From Delphinapterus leucas (lineage: Eukaryota; Chordata; Mammalia; Artiodactyla; Monodontidae), in NCBI RefSeq assembly GCF_002288925.2, contig NW_022097993.1:10122811-10186810 (forward strand): a stretch of DNA of 64,000 nt. The letters are read 5' to 3'. The notes under the pieces are model-generated. The model ran no database searches. It was not told where the DNA came from and saw nothing but the letters and a program-made list of their open reading frames with translations. Numbering within the stretch: position 1 is the first letter of the stretch; each line of letters starts with the position of its first letter. Shown one piece after another: positions 35,972 through 47,452 of the stretch. Both the position numbers and the translations under genes were made by a program.

Positions 35972-38900
35972 TTAGATTCCATATATATGTGTTAGCATAT
36001 GGTATTTGTCTTCCTCTTTCTGACGTACTTCACTCTGTATGATAGACTCTATGTCCATCCACCTCACTACAAATAACTCAATTTCGTTTCTTTTTATGGC
36101 TGAGTAATATTCCATTGTATATATGTGCCACATCTTCCTTATCCATTCATCCAATGATGGACACTTAGCTTGTTTCCATCTCCTGGCTATTGTAAATAGA
36201 GCTGCAATGAACATTTTGGTTCATGACTCTCTTTGAATTATGGTTTCTCAGGGTATAGGCCCAGTAGTGGGATTGCTGGGTTACATGGTAGTTCTATTTG
36301 TAGTTTTTTAAGGAAGCTCCATACTGTTCTCCATAGTGGCTGTACCAATTCACATTCCCACCAGCAGTGCAAGAGTGTTCCCGTTTCTCCACACCCTCTC
36401 CAGCATTTATTGTTTCTAGATTTTTTGATGATGGCAATTCTGACCAGTGTGAGATGATATCTCATTGTAGTTTTGATTTGCATTTCTCTAATGATTAATG
36501 ATGTTGGGCATTCTTTCACATGTTTGTTGGCAATCTGTATATCTTCTTTAGAGAAATGTCTATTTAGGTCTTCTGCCCATTATTGGATTGGGCTGTTTGT
36601 TTTTTTGTTACTGAGCTGCATGAGCTGCTTATAAATTTTGGAGATTAATCCTTTGTCAGTTGCTTCATTTGCAAATATTTTCTCCCATTCTGAGGGTTGT
36701 CTTTTGGTCTTGTTTATGGTTTCCTTTGCTGTGCAAAAGCTTTGAAGTTTCATTAGTTCCCATTTGTTTATTTTTGTTTTTATTTCGATTTCTCTAGGAG
36801 GTGGGTCAAAAAGGATCTTGCTGTGATTTATGTCATAGAGTGTTCTGCCTATGTTTTCCTCTAAGAGTTTGATAGTGTCTGGCCTTACATTTAGGTCTTT
36901 AATCCATTTTGAGCTTATTTTTGTGTATGGTGTTACGGAGTGTTCTAATCTCATACTTTTACATGTACCTGTCCAGTTTTCCCAGCACCACTTATTGAAG
37001 AGGCTGTCCTTTCTCCACTGTACTTTCCTGCCTCCTTTATCAAAGATAAGATGACCATATGTGCTTGGGTTTATCTCAGGGCTTTCTATCCTGTTCCATT
37101 GATCTATATTTCTGTTTTTGTGCCAGTACCATACTGTCTTGATTACTGTAGCTTTGTAGTATAATCTGAAGTCAGGGAGCCTGATTCCTCCAGCTCCGTT
37201 TTCCTTTCTCAAGATTGCTTTGGCTATTTGGGGTCTTTTGTGTTTCCACACAAGTTGTGAAATTTTTTGTTCTAGTTCTGTGAAAAATGCCAGTGGTAGT
37301 TTGATAGGGATTGCATTGAATCTGTAGATTGCTTTGGGTAGTAGAGTCATTTTCACAATGTTGATTCTTCCAATCCAAGAACATGGTATATCTCTCCATC
37401 TATTTGTATCATCTTTAATTTCTTTCATCAGTGTCTTATAATTTTCTGCATACAGGTCTTTTGTCTCCTTAGGTAGGTTTATTCCTAGATATTTTATTCT
37501 TTTTGTTGCAATGGTAAATGGGAGTGTTTTCTTGATTTCACTTTCAGATTTTTCATCATTAGTGTATAGGAATGCCAGAGATTTCTGTGCATTAATTTTG
37601 TATCCTGCTACTTTACCAAATTCATTGATTAGCTCTAGTAGTTTTCTGGTAGCATCTTTAGGATTCTCTGTGTATAGTATCATGTCATCTGCAAACAGTG
37701 ACAGCTTTACTTCTTCTTTTCTGATTTGGATTCCTTTTATTTCCTTTTCTTCTCTGATTGCTGTGGCTAAAACTTCCAAAACTGTTGAATAAGAGTGGTG
37801 AGAGTGGGCAACCTTGTCTTGTTCCTGATCTTAGTGGAAATGCTTTCAGTTTTTCACCATTGAGGATGATGTTGGCTGTGGGCTTCTCATATATGGCCTT
37901 TATTATGTTGAGGAAAGTTCCCTCTTTGCCTACTTTCTCCAGGGTTTTTTATCATAAATGGGTGTTGAATTTTGTCAAAAGCTTTCTCTGCATCTATTGA
38001 GATGATCATATGGTTTTTCTTCTTCAGTTTGTTACTATAGTGTATCACGTTGATTGATTTGCGTATATTGAAGAATCCTTGCATTCCTGGAATAAACCCT
38101 ACTTGATCATGGTGTATGATCCTTTCAATGTGCTGTTGGATTCTGTTTGCTAGTATTTTGTTGAGGATTTTTGCATCTATGTTCATCAGTGATATTGGCC
38201 TGTAGTTTTCTTTCTTTGTGACATCCTTGTCTGGTTTTGGTATCAGGGTGATGGTGGCCTCGTAGAATGAGTTTGGGAGTGTTCTGCCCTCTGCTATATT
38301 TTGGAAGAGTTTAAGAAGGATAGGTGATAGTTCTTCTCTAAATGTTTGCTAGAATTTGCCTGTGAAGCCATTTGGTCCTGGGCTTTTGTTTGTTGGAAGA
38401 TTTTTAATCACAGTTTCAATTTCAGTGCTTGTGATTGGTCTGTTCATATTTTCTATTTCTTCCTGATTCAGGCTTGGCTGGTTGTGCATTTCTAAGAATT
38501 TTTCCATTTCTTCCAGGTTGTCCATTTTCTTGGCATAGAGTTGCTTGTAGTAATCTCTCATGATCTTTTGTATTTCTTCAGTGTCATTTGTTACTTCTCC
38601 TTTTTCATTTCTAATTCTATTGATTTGAGTCTTCTCGTGTTTTTTCTTGATGAGTCTGGCTAATGGTTTATCAATTTTGTTTATCTTCTCAAAGAACCAG
38701 CTTTTAGTTTTATTGATCTTTGCTATCGTTTCCTTCATTTCTTTTTCATTGATTTCTGATCTGATCTTTATGATTTCTTTCCTTCTGTTAACTTTGGGGA
38801 TTTTTGTTCTTCTTTCTCTAATTGCTTTAGGTGCAAGGTTAGATTGTTTATTCGAGATGTTTCCTGTTTCCTTAAGGTAGGATTGTATTGCTGTAAACTT

Positions 38901-39788
38901 CCCTCTTAGAACTGCTTTTGCTGCATCCCATAGGTTTTGGGTCATCGTGTCTCCATTGTCATTTGTTTCTAGGTATTTTTTGATTTCCTCTTTGATTTCT
39001 TCAGTGATCACTTTGTTATTAAGTAGTGTATTGTTTAGCCTCCATGTGTTTGTATTTTTTACATATTTTTTCCTGTAATTGATATCTAGTTTCATGGCGT
39101 TGTGGTCAGAAAAGATACTTGATACAATTTCAATTTTCTTAAATTTACCAAGGCTTTATTTGTGACCCAAGATATGATCTATCCTGGAGAATGTTCCATG
39201 AGCACTTGAGAAAAATGTGTATTCTGTTGTTTTTGGATGGAATGTCCTATAAATATCAATGAAGTCCATCTTGTTTAATGTATCATTTAAAGCTTGTGTT
39301 TCCTTATTTATATTCATTTTGGATGCTCTGTCAGTTGGTGAAAGTGGGGTGTTAAAGTCCCCTACTATGAATGTGTTACTGTCACTTTCACCTTTTATGG
39401 CTGTTAGTATTTGCCTTATGTATTGAGGTGCTCTTATATTGGGTGCATAAATATTTACAATTGTTATATCTTCTTCTTGGATTGATCCCTTGATCACTAT
39501 GTAGTGTCCTTCTTTGTCTCTTCTAATAGTCTTTATTTTAACGCCTATTTTGTCTGATATGAGAATTGCTACTCCAGCTTTCTTTTGGTTTCCATTTGCA
39601 TGGAATATCTTTTCCCATCCCCTCACTCTCAGTCTGTATGTGTCTCTAGGTCTGAAGTGGGTCTCTTGTAGACAGCAAATATAAGGGTCTTGTTTTTGTA
39701 TCCATTCAGCCTGTCTGTGTCTTTTGGTGGGAGCATTTAATCCATTTACATTTAAGGTAATTATCCATATGTATGTTCCTATTCCCAT
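35972..39788 (-). pseudogene. L1 ORF2 (endonuclease-reverse transcriptase), several disabling mutations
   Basis: ORF2 makes the nick and copies L1 RNA at the target site. The full span of about 1,270 codons matches the family length. Endonuclease domain: 39788 to about 39080, with the CCLQETH and VGDFN motifs intact. Reverse transcriptase: SIDAEKAFD (near 37990) and the catalytic FADD motif ([13 protein letters not shown], near the start of the 399-residue frame 37779-36580). C-terminal zinc-knuckle region: HCWWEC (36238-36519). Breaks seen: stops at 39156-39158, 38349-38351 and 36580-36582; a 1-bp insertion in the T-run at 37945-37950; a 2-bp loss near 37784; and a 1-bp loss near 36243. Comparison is with my memory of typical L1 ORF2. 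Confidence 0.93.
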
Positions 39789-39846
39789 TTTCTTAATTGT
39801 TTTGGATTTGTTATTGTAGGTCTTTTCCTTCTCTTGTGTTTCTTGC

Positions 39847-40740
39847 CTAGAGAAGGTCCTTTAGCATTTGTTGTAAAGCTGGTTTGGTGGTGCTGAACTC
39901 TCTCAGCTTTTGCTTGTCTGTAAAGGTTTTAATTTCTTCATCAAATGTGAATGCGATCCTTGATGGGTAGAGTAATCTTGGTTGAAGGTTTTTCTCCTTC
40001 ATCACTTTAAATATGTCCTACCATTCCCTTCTGGCTTGCAGAGTTTCTGCTGAAAGATTAGCTGTTAACCTTACGGGGATTCCCTTGTGTGTTATTTGTT
40101 GTTTTTCCCTTGCTGCTTTTAATATGTTTTCTTTGTATTTAATTTTTGACAGTTTGATTAATATGTGTCTTGGCGTGTTTCTCCTTGGATTTATCCTGTA
40201 TGGGACTCTCTGTGCTTCCTGAACTTGATTAACTATTTCCTTTCCCATATTAGGGAAGTTTTCAACTGTAATCTCTTCAAATATTTTCTCAGTCCCTTTC
40301 TTTTTCTCTTCTTCTTCTGGAACCCCTATAATTCGAATGTTGGTGCATTTAATGTTGTCCCAGAGGTCTCTGAGACTGTCCTCAGTTCTTTTCATTCTTT
40401 TTTATTTATTCTGCTTTGCAGTAGTTATTTCCACTATTTTATCTTCCAGGTCACTTATTCGTTCTTCTGCCTCAGTTATTCTGCTATTGATTCCATCTAG
40501 AGTATTTTTAATTTCATTTATTGTGTTGTTCATAGTTGCTTGTTTCATCTTTAGTTCTTCTAGGTCCTTGTTAAATGTTTCTTGCATTTTGTCTATTCTA
40601 TTTCCAAGATTTTGGATCATCTTTACCCTCATTATTCTGAATTCTTTTTCAGGTAGACTGCCTATTTCCTCTTCATTTTTTAGGTCTGGTGGGTTTTTAT
40701 CTTGCTCCTTCATCTGCTCTGTGTTTTTCTGTCTTCTCAT
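39847..40740 (-). pseudogene. L1 ORF1 (RNA-binding chaperone), two nonsense mutations
   Basis: ORF1 proteins coat L1 RNA as trimers and act as chaperones in the cytoplasmic L1 particle. The frame from Met at 40740 to the stop at 39847-39849 is 298 codons with no net frameshift. In-frame stops lie at 40402-40404 and 40018-40020, cutting it into pieces of 112 and 125 residues plus a short C-terminal remainder. The N-terminal piece has the EEEIGSLPEKEFR motif and a heptad-rich coiled coil (roughly residues 35-112); the middle piece has the RRM/C-terminal RNA-binding region, including NIRIIGVPEEEEKK. The length is slightly below primate ORF1. An antisense 218-aa open frame (40337-40993) is a shadow. 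Confidence 0.92.
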
Positions 40741-41419
40741 TTTGCTTATCTTACTGTGTTTGGGGTCTCTTTTTTGCAGGCTGCAGGTTCATAGTTCCCG
40801 TTGTTTTTGGTGTCTGTCCCCATTGGCTAAGGTTGGTTCAGTGGGTTGTGTAGGCTTCCTGGTGGAGGGGACTAGTGCCTGTGTTCTGATGGATGAGGCT
40901 GGATCTTGTCTTTCTGGTGGGCAGGTCCATGTCTGGTGGTGTGTTTTGGGGTGCCTGTGGACTTATTATGCTTTCAGGCAGCCTCTCTGCTAATGGGTGG
41001 GGTTGTGTTCCTGTCTTGCTAGTCGTTTGGCATAGGGTGTCCAGCACTGTAGCTTGCTGGTCGTTGAGTGAAGCTGGGTGCTTGTGTTGAGATGGAGATC
41101 TCTGGGAGATTTTCGCTGTTTGATATTATGTGGAGCTGGGAGGTCTCTTGTGGACTAGTGTCCTGAAGTTGGCTTTCTCACCTCAGAGGCACAACACTGA
41201 CTCCTGGCTGCAGCACCAAGAGGCTTTCATCCACACAGCCGGCCCACTGGCCCCACGATTGTCACGTCTTTGGCCGCCGGGACCCCTCCAGAGCCGGCAG
41301 CCTCAGTGAGTCTGCCCTCCCCTCAGACTCCGGGGCAGTTCCGTGACGGCGGAGGGAAGAGACCCCGAGCGGGAGTTCCAGCTCAGCGAAAACGTGGGCT
41401 CCATTCTGGGCGCAGGGCA
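40741..41419 (-). promoter_or_regulatory. L1 5'UTR / internal promoter
   Basis: The 680 bp between the 5' junction and the ORF1 start is the region that carries the internal Pol II promoter in L1s. The part 41220-41419 is GC- and CpG-rich, whereas the part next to ORF1 is not. Whether it still drives transcription is unknown. Confidence 0.7.
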
Positions 41420-41433
41420 CATGTTAATTTTTT

Positions 41434-42044
41434 AAAACCAAAATAAATCCAAGTGAAAAGAAAAAAAATACGATTCACCCATCAAACTTTCAGTTATAAC
41501 AAGCTGCATAATTATAATAGGAACAGTTTTGAGCAACAGAATTTTTGTTATTTTCAGAAAATCTATATGTATACATCAAAGTATTAACTACTTGGAAATA
41601 AGAAAAGTGGAATCCAGAAAAAGCAATGTTTGCTTTGGCATATGTTTGAAAGGAACTGAATTTCTTAACAAAGAGAGTTGACAATTATAGAGGTATTTTC
41701 TTTACAAAAGATCAAAAGATTCAATTTGTTAGCCCAGTACCTCTTTAATCCAGGAATATACCCAGCAGAGTTCACTAATGCCTCTGAGTACTTCTCAGAG
41801 GATAAAGACCCCCTGATGGAAATGTGGAAACAGAAGGAACATAAATGAAGGCAATCTTTTAATGCAAAAAGTGGTAAAACGTTGAACAGATTAGGTTTGC
41901 ATAAAGTAGAGCTTTTCTTGTAGGCCAAATCCTTAGGTCAAAGGGTTCACAGCTCTTTGGGAGAGTGCAGGAGGCTGATTTTTCTACCCTGTGGTTGAAC
42001 ATATACTTTTTGTGTTGTTTATTACCATGGAGCTTTACTGCATT
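41434..42044. other. Non-coding spacer
   Basis: AT-rich with nothing recognised. Frames of 64-87 aa on the minus strand lack domains. Confidence 0.5.
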
Positions 42045-42148
42045 TTGGAGACGTAGGTAGAACAGGGCACTGGCTTTAGAGCCAGATCATCTGGGTTGAA
42101 ATCCTAACTTTACTTACTGGCTGTATGACCTTGAACATTTTTTGCTAC
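42045..42148 (+). repeat. MIR 5' half, interrupted by a SINE
   Basis: It contains 'agaacagggcactggctttagagccagatcatctgggttgaaatcctaac' and 'ctggctgtatgaccttgaac', the first 100 bp of MIR. The match stops at the edge of the CHR-2-like SINE. Confidence 0.75.
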
Positions 42149-42426
42149 ATTGGGTCTTTGTTGCTGCAGGAGGGCTTTCTCTAGTTGCGAGCAGGGGCTA
42201 CTCTTTCTTTGCGGTGCGTGGGCTTCTCATTGCAGTGGCTTCTCTTGTTGCGGAGCACGGGCTCTAGGTGCACCAGCTTCAGTAGTTGTGGCATGCGGGC
42301 TCAACAATTGTGGCGCACAGGCTTAGTTGCTCCACGGCACGTAGGATCTTCCGGGACCAGGGGTCCAACCCATGTCCCTTGCATTGGCAGGCGGATTCTT
42401 AACCACTGTACCACCAGGGAAGCCTG
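42149..42426 (-). mobile_element. CHR-2-like SINE (longer, older cetacean/hippo type)
   Basis: The head complement CCACCAGGGAAGCC is at the right end (about 42412-42425). Unlike the CHR-1 copies, the body has the repeated 'gttgtggc.cacgggct' segments ('agtagttgtggcatgcgggctc', 'caattgtggcgcacaggcttagttgctcca') typical of the longer type. The A tail is degenerate and no TSD is clear, consistent with greater age. Confidence 0.85.
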
Positions 42427-44480
42427 TTTGTTTCTTTTTGAGGTATAACTGACCTACTACACTTTGTTAATTCCTGGTACACAGCATAGTGTATAGACAT
42501 TTCTATACATTACAAAATGATCACCATGATAAATCTAGTTACCATCTGTCACCATACAAAGACATTACCTAGTTACTTGATATATTCCCCACACTGTACA
42601 TAGATTTTATATATATATATGATTATTTTAAGTTGATAATCTCTTAAGTTCAAACGTGTTTTAACAACCCTGAATTTTTACTACCCACCCCATGTTTACT
42701 GTTTTTGACATCATGTTTTACATCTTTTCTGTACGTCCCTTAACTACTTACTGCGGATATAGATGATTTTTGTCTTTTAACCTTCCTAATAGCTTTATGC
42801 ATGACTGATTTATTAACTTTACTGTATATTTGCCTTTACCAATGAGTTTTTTCCTTTCATAATTTTCTAATTTCTAGGTGTGCCCTTTTTTTTTCTCTTG
42901 GAGAAGTTCCTTTAGCATTTGTTGTAAAGCTGGTTTGGTGATGCTGAATTCTTTTTGCTTTTGCTTGTCTGTAAAACTTTTGATTTCTCTGTGAAATTTG
43001 AACAAGAGACATGCTGTGTAGAGTATTCTTGGTTGTAGGTTTTTCCCTTTCATCACTTTAAATATCATGCCATTCCCTTCTGGCCTGCAGAGTTTCTGCT
43101 GAAAAATCATCTGATAGCCTTAGGGAAGTTCCCTTGTACATACTGTGTCACTCTTCCCTTGCTGCTTTTAATATTCTCTCTGTATGTTTAATTTTGGCCA
43201 TTTTGAGTACAATGTGTCTTGATGTGATCCTCTTTGGGTTGATTCTGTTTGGGACTCTTTGCTTCCTGAACCTGGATGTCTGTTTCCTTTGCCAGGTTAG
43301 GAAGTTTTCAGTTATTATGTCTTCAAATATGCTTTCTGTCCCTTTCTCTCTTCTCCTTCTAGGACTCCTATAATGTGAATATTAGTTTGCTTGATGTTGT
43401 CCCAGAGATGTCTTAAACTGTCCTCACTTTTTAATATTCTTTTTTCTCTTTTTCTGTACAGTTTCAGTGATTTCCATTCCTCTGTATCATCTAATCTACT
43501 ATTAATTCCTTCTAGAGTATTTTTTCATTTCACTATTTTATTCTTCATCTCTGCTTGGTTGTTCTTTATATTTTCTAACTCTTTGTTAAGAACTTATAAC
43601 TTCTCACCCTGTTCCTCCATTCTTCTCCCAAGTTCTTTGAACATCTTTATGCTCATTACCTTGAACTCTTTATTTGGTAGATTGTTTATCTCTACTTCAC
43701 TTAGTTCTTCTGGGGTTTTTTCTTGTTCCTTTGTTTGGAAGATATTCCTCTGTCACCTCATTTTGCCTAATTTCCTGTTTATATTTATATGTATCTGGTA
43801 GGTTGGTACATTTTCCGACCTTGGAGAAACATTCTTTTGTAGAAGATGTCCTATGTGTCTCTTCACTCTGGTCACCAGAGCTATATGCTCCTGGGGTGCC
43901 CCCTATGTGGGCTGTGTGGTTCCTTCTGTTGTGGCAGGTTCAACAACTGTGGGTGGTCTGGTTGGTGTGGCTGGCCTCTGGTTGGTTTCCAGGCCCCACC
44001 TTGTGCAGAAACTGCTGGCCACCGGTTGGCAGGGCCAGGTCATGAAGCTGCTGGTTGCAGGGCCCCAGAGGGCCTGTGGCTAGTGCTGACCCACTGGTGG
44101 GCAGAGCTGTGCTCTGCAGTGGGTGGTTGTGGGGCTGGAGGTCCTGGATCTAGGGTCAGCCTGCTGGTGGGTGGGCCCAGTTCCTGACAAGGCTGGCTGT
44201 GGGGTCCAAGGTGTCTCGGAGCTAGTACTGTCCTGCTGGTAGGTGGGGCTGGAGCTCAAGGGGTCCCAGGGCTATGTAAGCTCACTGTTGGGTGAAGCCA
44301 ATTCCTGGGTCTCTGGTTACAGGGCCCTGGGGGTTCTGGGTCTTGTGCCAGCCTGCTGGTGGGTAGGCTGCGTCTTGGTTGGGAGACTGCAGGGCTGTGG
44401 TGGTCCTGGGGCTGGAGGCCACCTACCTGTGGGCAGGGCCAGGGCCCAGGGAAAGAGGCTTGCTCTTAGCCCACAATCTA
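42427..44480 (-). mobile_element. Old L1M element: 3' scrap, inter-ORF spacer, ORF1, repetitive 5'UTR
   Basis: Read on the minus strand: 5'UTR with tandem units (44480-43870), ORF1 (about 43790-42895; pieces encode TDKQKQKEFSITKPALQQMLKEL in frame 42874-43110), the long inter-ORF spacer of older L1s (42880-42600) and then an L1 3'-end-like patch (42600-42435) with ORF2 missing. Either ORF2 was deleted or two elements abut. The open plus-strand frames (79-136 aa) are antisense shadows. Confidence 0.75.
43900..44470 (-). repeat. Tandem 5'UTR units of about 70 bp in L1M
   Basis: The motif 'ctgctggtgggtgggc' (variants) recurs near 44092, 44161, 44234, 44284, 44354 and 44424, mostly 70 bp apart, with intervening 'ggggctggaggtcct'-like segments. 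This resembles a monomeric L1 promoter region. The copies are diverged. Confidence 0.6.
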
Positions 44481-46839
44481 TATCACTCTCCACTTCAATT
44501 TCTTAAAATGGACATTTTTTTAAATAATGAAATCACTATTTTAAGGACCCTATTCAAACCTGGTTGCTGCTCCTCTGTCCCACCTATACATGAATTCTAG
44601 ATGTGCCACTGGAAGGAGGCTTGTAAAGTTCTTACAAGGAGCAGAGCTGAGAGGCATGTAGAGGGGGCCAGGTGCCCAGGGGAGGGCGTGTTCTCCATAA
44701 GACTGCTTAGTGGTGGCATGGCCACTGCGGGTACACAGGACAGCTCCAGGAACAAGTTTCTGAATCCTGGTAAAGGCAAAAGACAAAAAAATCTTACTTC
44801 CTAGAAGCAAGGGTTGACCTAGTTCCCATTTCTGTCTCAGTGTTGAATCCTGCCCATCTGGGAACCCATGACTCTTTCTTTCTTAAGGTCCACAAGGTCC
44901 CTTTTGTTATTACATGAGTGTCTCTAAATAATGTGGTGGCATCTCTGTTGCTTGCAACCAAACACTCAGACAAGGAGATATGTAAATTATCAACTAAGAC
45001 TTCTGTTAGGGTTTTGAAATAAAAACACCCTCTATTTCACCTATGAAACCACATGAACAGAGACACAGAGACAGCAGACCTTCAAGGAGAGGGGAGTGAG
45101 GCAGAGACTCAAAGAGGAGCAGGAAAAGGCACAGAGTCAGGATCCCTCCCCTCAACCCTCCCTTCCCTGCCGTTTTCTGAGACACCCAGTGACCTTAGGA
45201 CAAATCCTGCTTTTTGGCCCAAGCTAGCTCAAGTCAGATTTCTATAGTTTGCAGCTAAATATAGAGCTAATGCCTCTATTTCTTATCCTAGATTTCTGTG
45301 GGGAAGTCAACTGGATTGACTCTTGATATGTAATTCAAGTGTGAATATATATGTATACAGATATATAGAGCCCCAAACAGGCTGCCTGATAAATCTAGGA
45401 AAGCATTAGGTCATGTTGAAGACCCAGATCTTAACCTTAACTGCCTAGCTGATGCCTTACATGAAATACCAGTGAAAAAATGTGGAGGTGCTGAGCTGTA
45501 AACCTGCAAAATATATTAGTGTGCGCAGCTAAAAGTTGTCATGGGTAACTACAACCCCTTTTCTTGCCTAATAACCAGTCTCTTTTCATCCAGTCCACTA
45601 ACACTTTAGTTATATTCACTGGTGTTACACAGTGAAACACAAAATAAAGATGACACATCAAGACTATCTACAAAATTTTACTGTCTATTTACAGAAGAAG
45701 AAAAGCATACATATCATTAAAACAAATAACACGCTTTTTCTCAAAAAAATGTCATGGACTCCAATGATATTCAAATAGGGTAACATAATTGTTGGTAGAC
45801 AATCTTCCATGAATATCGTAAAGAGCTCTGACATCCGGGGTAAAGGATGCCTGAATAGCTACAAGACAGAGCCCCCCCAGAGCCTGTAGGGATTTGTCTC
45901 CCTGGAGCCTTTGTTTACATTAAGGGGGGGTGGAGCTAGTGAGTCCAGAAGGCCCCTCCCCAGGGAGGGTTGGTCTACATACAGAGCAAAGGTTTCTCTC
46001 CTCTCCCCCTTCCCCCTCCCCCCCCCACTCTGCAAGAGATCTGCCCTGTTTTCAGACTTCACACTGTATCCCAGATCACCCAAAACAGTCCTGGTTTACA
46101 CCTGTTATACAGAATGATTATGAATATACTTCATTTCATTCTTAAAAATGTCCCCCTTTGGAAGGTAAATAATGATACATCCCACAAGATTTCAAGAGCT
46201 ATTCTTAAGGAAGTACAGCATTATCCGATTTTTTTAATGTTTTTGATATTTGGTGATTCATCCCTTTAATTTGCCAACTCTAGTTACCCTGGTTGTATTG
46301 CCATTGAAATAGTCAAGCTGCCCCTTGAGCCTTCTCACCTCAATTCTCCTAGAACTTGACACCCATGCTGGAGCACACCTCACCTTCTGCTTTGTTATAG
46401 AGCATATTTAGGGACACTTTGTGTCCCCTGCATTTGTCCACAATATTTCTCTTCATACGTGTCAGTGTCCACTGACGTTCCTAGTCTAGAATTAAACAAA
46501 TGAGTGAAATAGCTTTTGGATAAAGCCAGTGATTATCCCCAAATTTATCTGCATAAAGATTCAGATTGTTTCCAGGTTTACTAGGAATATGGTTTGCCCA
46601 CGCCCACGTTGTACAAGCAACAACAGTCATGTTGCAATTTAAACAGGGTTGATATTGGTTTTCCTCTACAAGTGGAAGATTGAGACCCAACATTAAATCG
46701 TTTAGCCCAGGTTAATGGTAAAGGGAAAACAAAACCACAAAACGTAGCCAGCCACTGGTTTTCCTGTTGAGTGTTCTATCCTCATTATGAAGTGGAGCTG
46801 TACCCTCTATGGTCTTTGGCCCCCATGTCCTCAGCCTGC
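44481..46839. other. Long non-coding stretch
   Basis: About 2.4 kb with no confident repeat. A C-rich tract at 45985-46026 (CCCCCTTCCCCCTCCCCCCCCC) could form an i-motif/G-quadruplex pair. Frames of 60-99 aa overlap each other and have no recognised domain. Confidence 0.5.
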
Positions 46840-47452
46840 CTTTTGTCTGTGAAAAAACTTTAGCCAAAGAATAAGTTTAATCAGAGAAATGAGAAAATGC
46901 AGAAACAAAGGAAAACAGTCAAAGGAGACCAAATAATAATAGTTTAGTCATTAAGCAAAGTCAAGGACTTTTAGTTTCTCCTCAAGGGCTATAGAGAATA
47001 TTCTGAGCCATATCCTGTGAGCTGTCTTGTAGATACTGAAAGCCCCACTGGGTGGAAGAAGTTAACTGCATGATGACCCGAGTGGAACCATGGCAGAAGC
47101 TGCCACAATTCTGAGAACTGGCCTCAAAGAAATGGGAACAAACTGACCCTGGAACTAAAGAGTAACTGTACTTAAAACAATCAAGATGACGCTGATCAGA
47201 CAACCAATGACCAATTTCAAGATGACGGTCAGAGCTGCCTGTGCTGTTTCTGCATGTGGCCCCCTCCCTCCGCCTATAAAAGCTCTTGACCACTGGTTGT
47301 CAGTGAGGGGAGTCGGCCTTTGGATGGGAGTCTGCCCTGCCCCCCAGCCCCGGTTGCCGGCATCCAAAATAAAGCAAACTTCCCTTTCCATCAAACTTGT
47401 CTCTTTATTGACTTTGGAACAGCGAGCAGCCAGACCTCCACTTTTGGTTACA
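46840..47452 (+). mobile_element. ERV LTR-like element with TATA box and polyadenylation signal
   Basis: A U3-R-U5 arrangement is visible: CCAAT-like 'gacaaccaatgacc' (about 47200), TATA box TATAAAAG at 47275-47282, 'agtcggcctttggatgggag' as R, AATAAA at 47368-47373, then 'ttgtctctttattgac' and a terminal GGTTACA ending at 47452. This is the layout of a gammaretrovirus-like (ERV1) LTR. The left boundary is uncertain because I could not match a TG start and target duplication. No viral coding region adjoins. Confidence 0.6.

Larger units (their letters stand above)
35595..41433 (-). mobile_element. Full-length L1 retrotransposon with perfect 14-bp TSD
   Basis: The element proper is 35609-41419 (5.8 kb). 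It is bounded by CATGTTAATTTTTT at 35595-35608 and 41420-41433, identical on both sides. Read on the minus strand, the target junction is TTTT followed by AAAAAA, the L1 endonuclease consensus. Order on the minus strand: 5'UTR 41419-40741 (its 5'-most 200 bp are GC-rich, with about 15 CpG), ORF1 40740-39847, a 58-bp spacer, ORF2 39788-35972, and a 3'UTR with a G-rich tract (about 35765-35705) and a short A tail. Both ORFs are broken, so the copy is dead, but its length and intact TSD make it one of the youngest L1s in the window. Confidence 0.96.

Noticed and set aside
40337..40993. 218-aa plus-strand open frame, very hydrophobic, as a membrane protein
   Set aside because: It is the antisense strand of L1 ORF1 and its 5'UTR; the hydrophobic look comes from complementing a Lys/Glu-rich coiled coil.
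42149..42426. tRNA genes at SINE heads (here and in the other SINEs)
   Set aside because: The heads are tRNA-derived but joined to SINE bodies and tails and cannot be expected to fold as functional tRNAs.
45985..46030. C-rich tract as a promoter element
   Set aside because: It is a simple C-run region without accompanying CpG density, TATA or transcript features; its structure-forming potential alone is not evidence of regulation.
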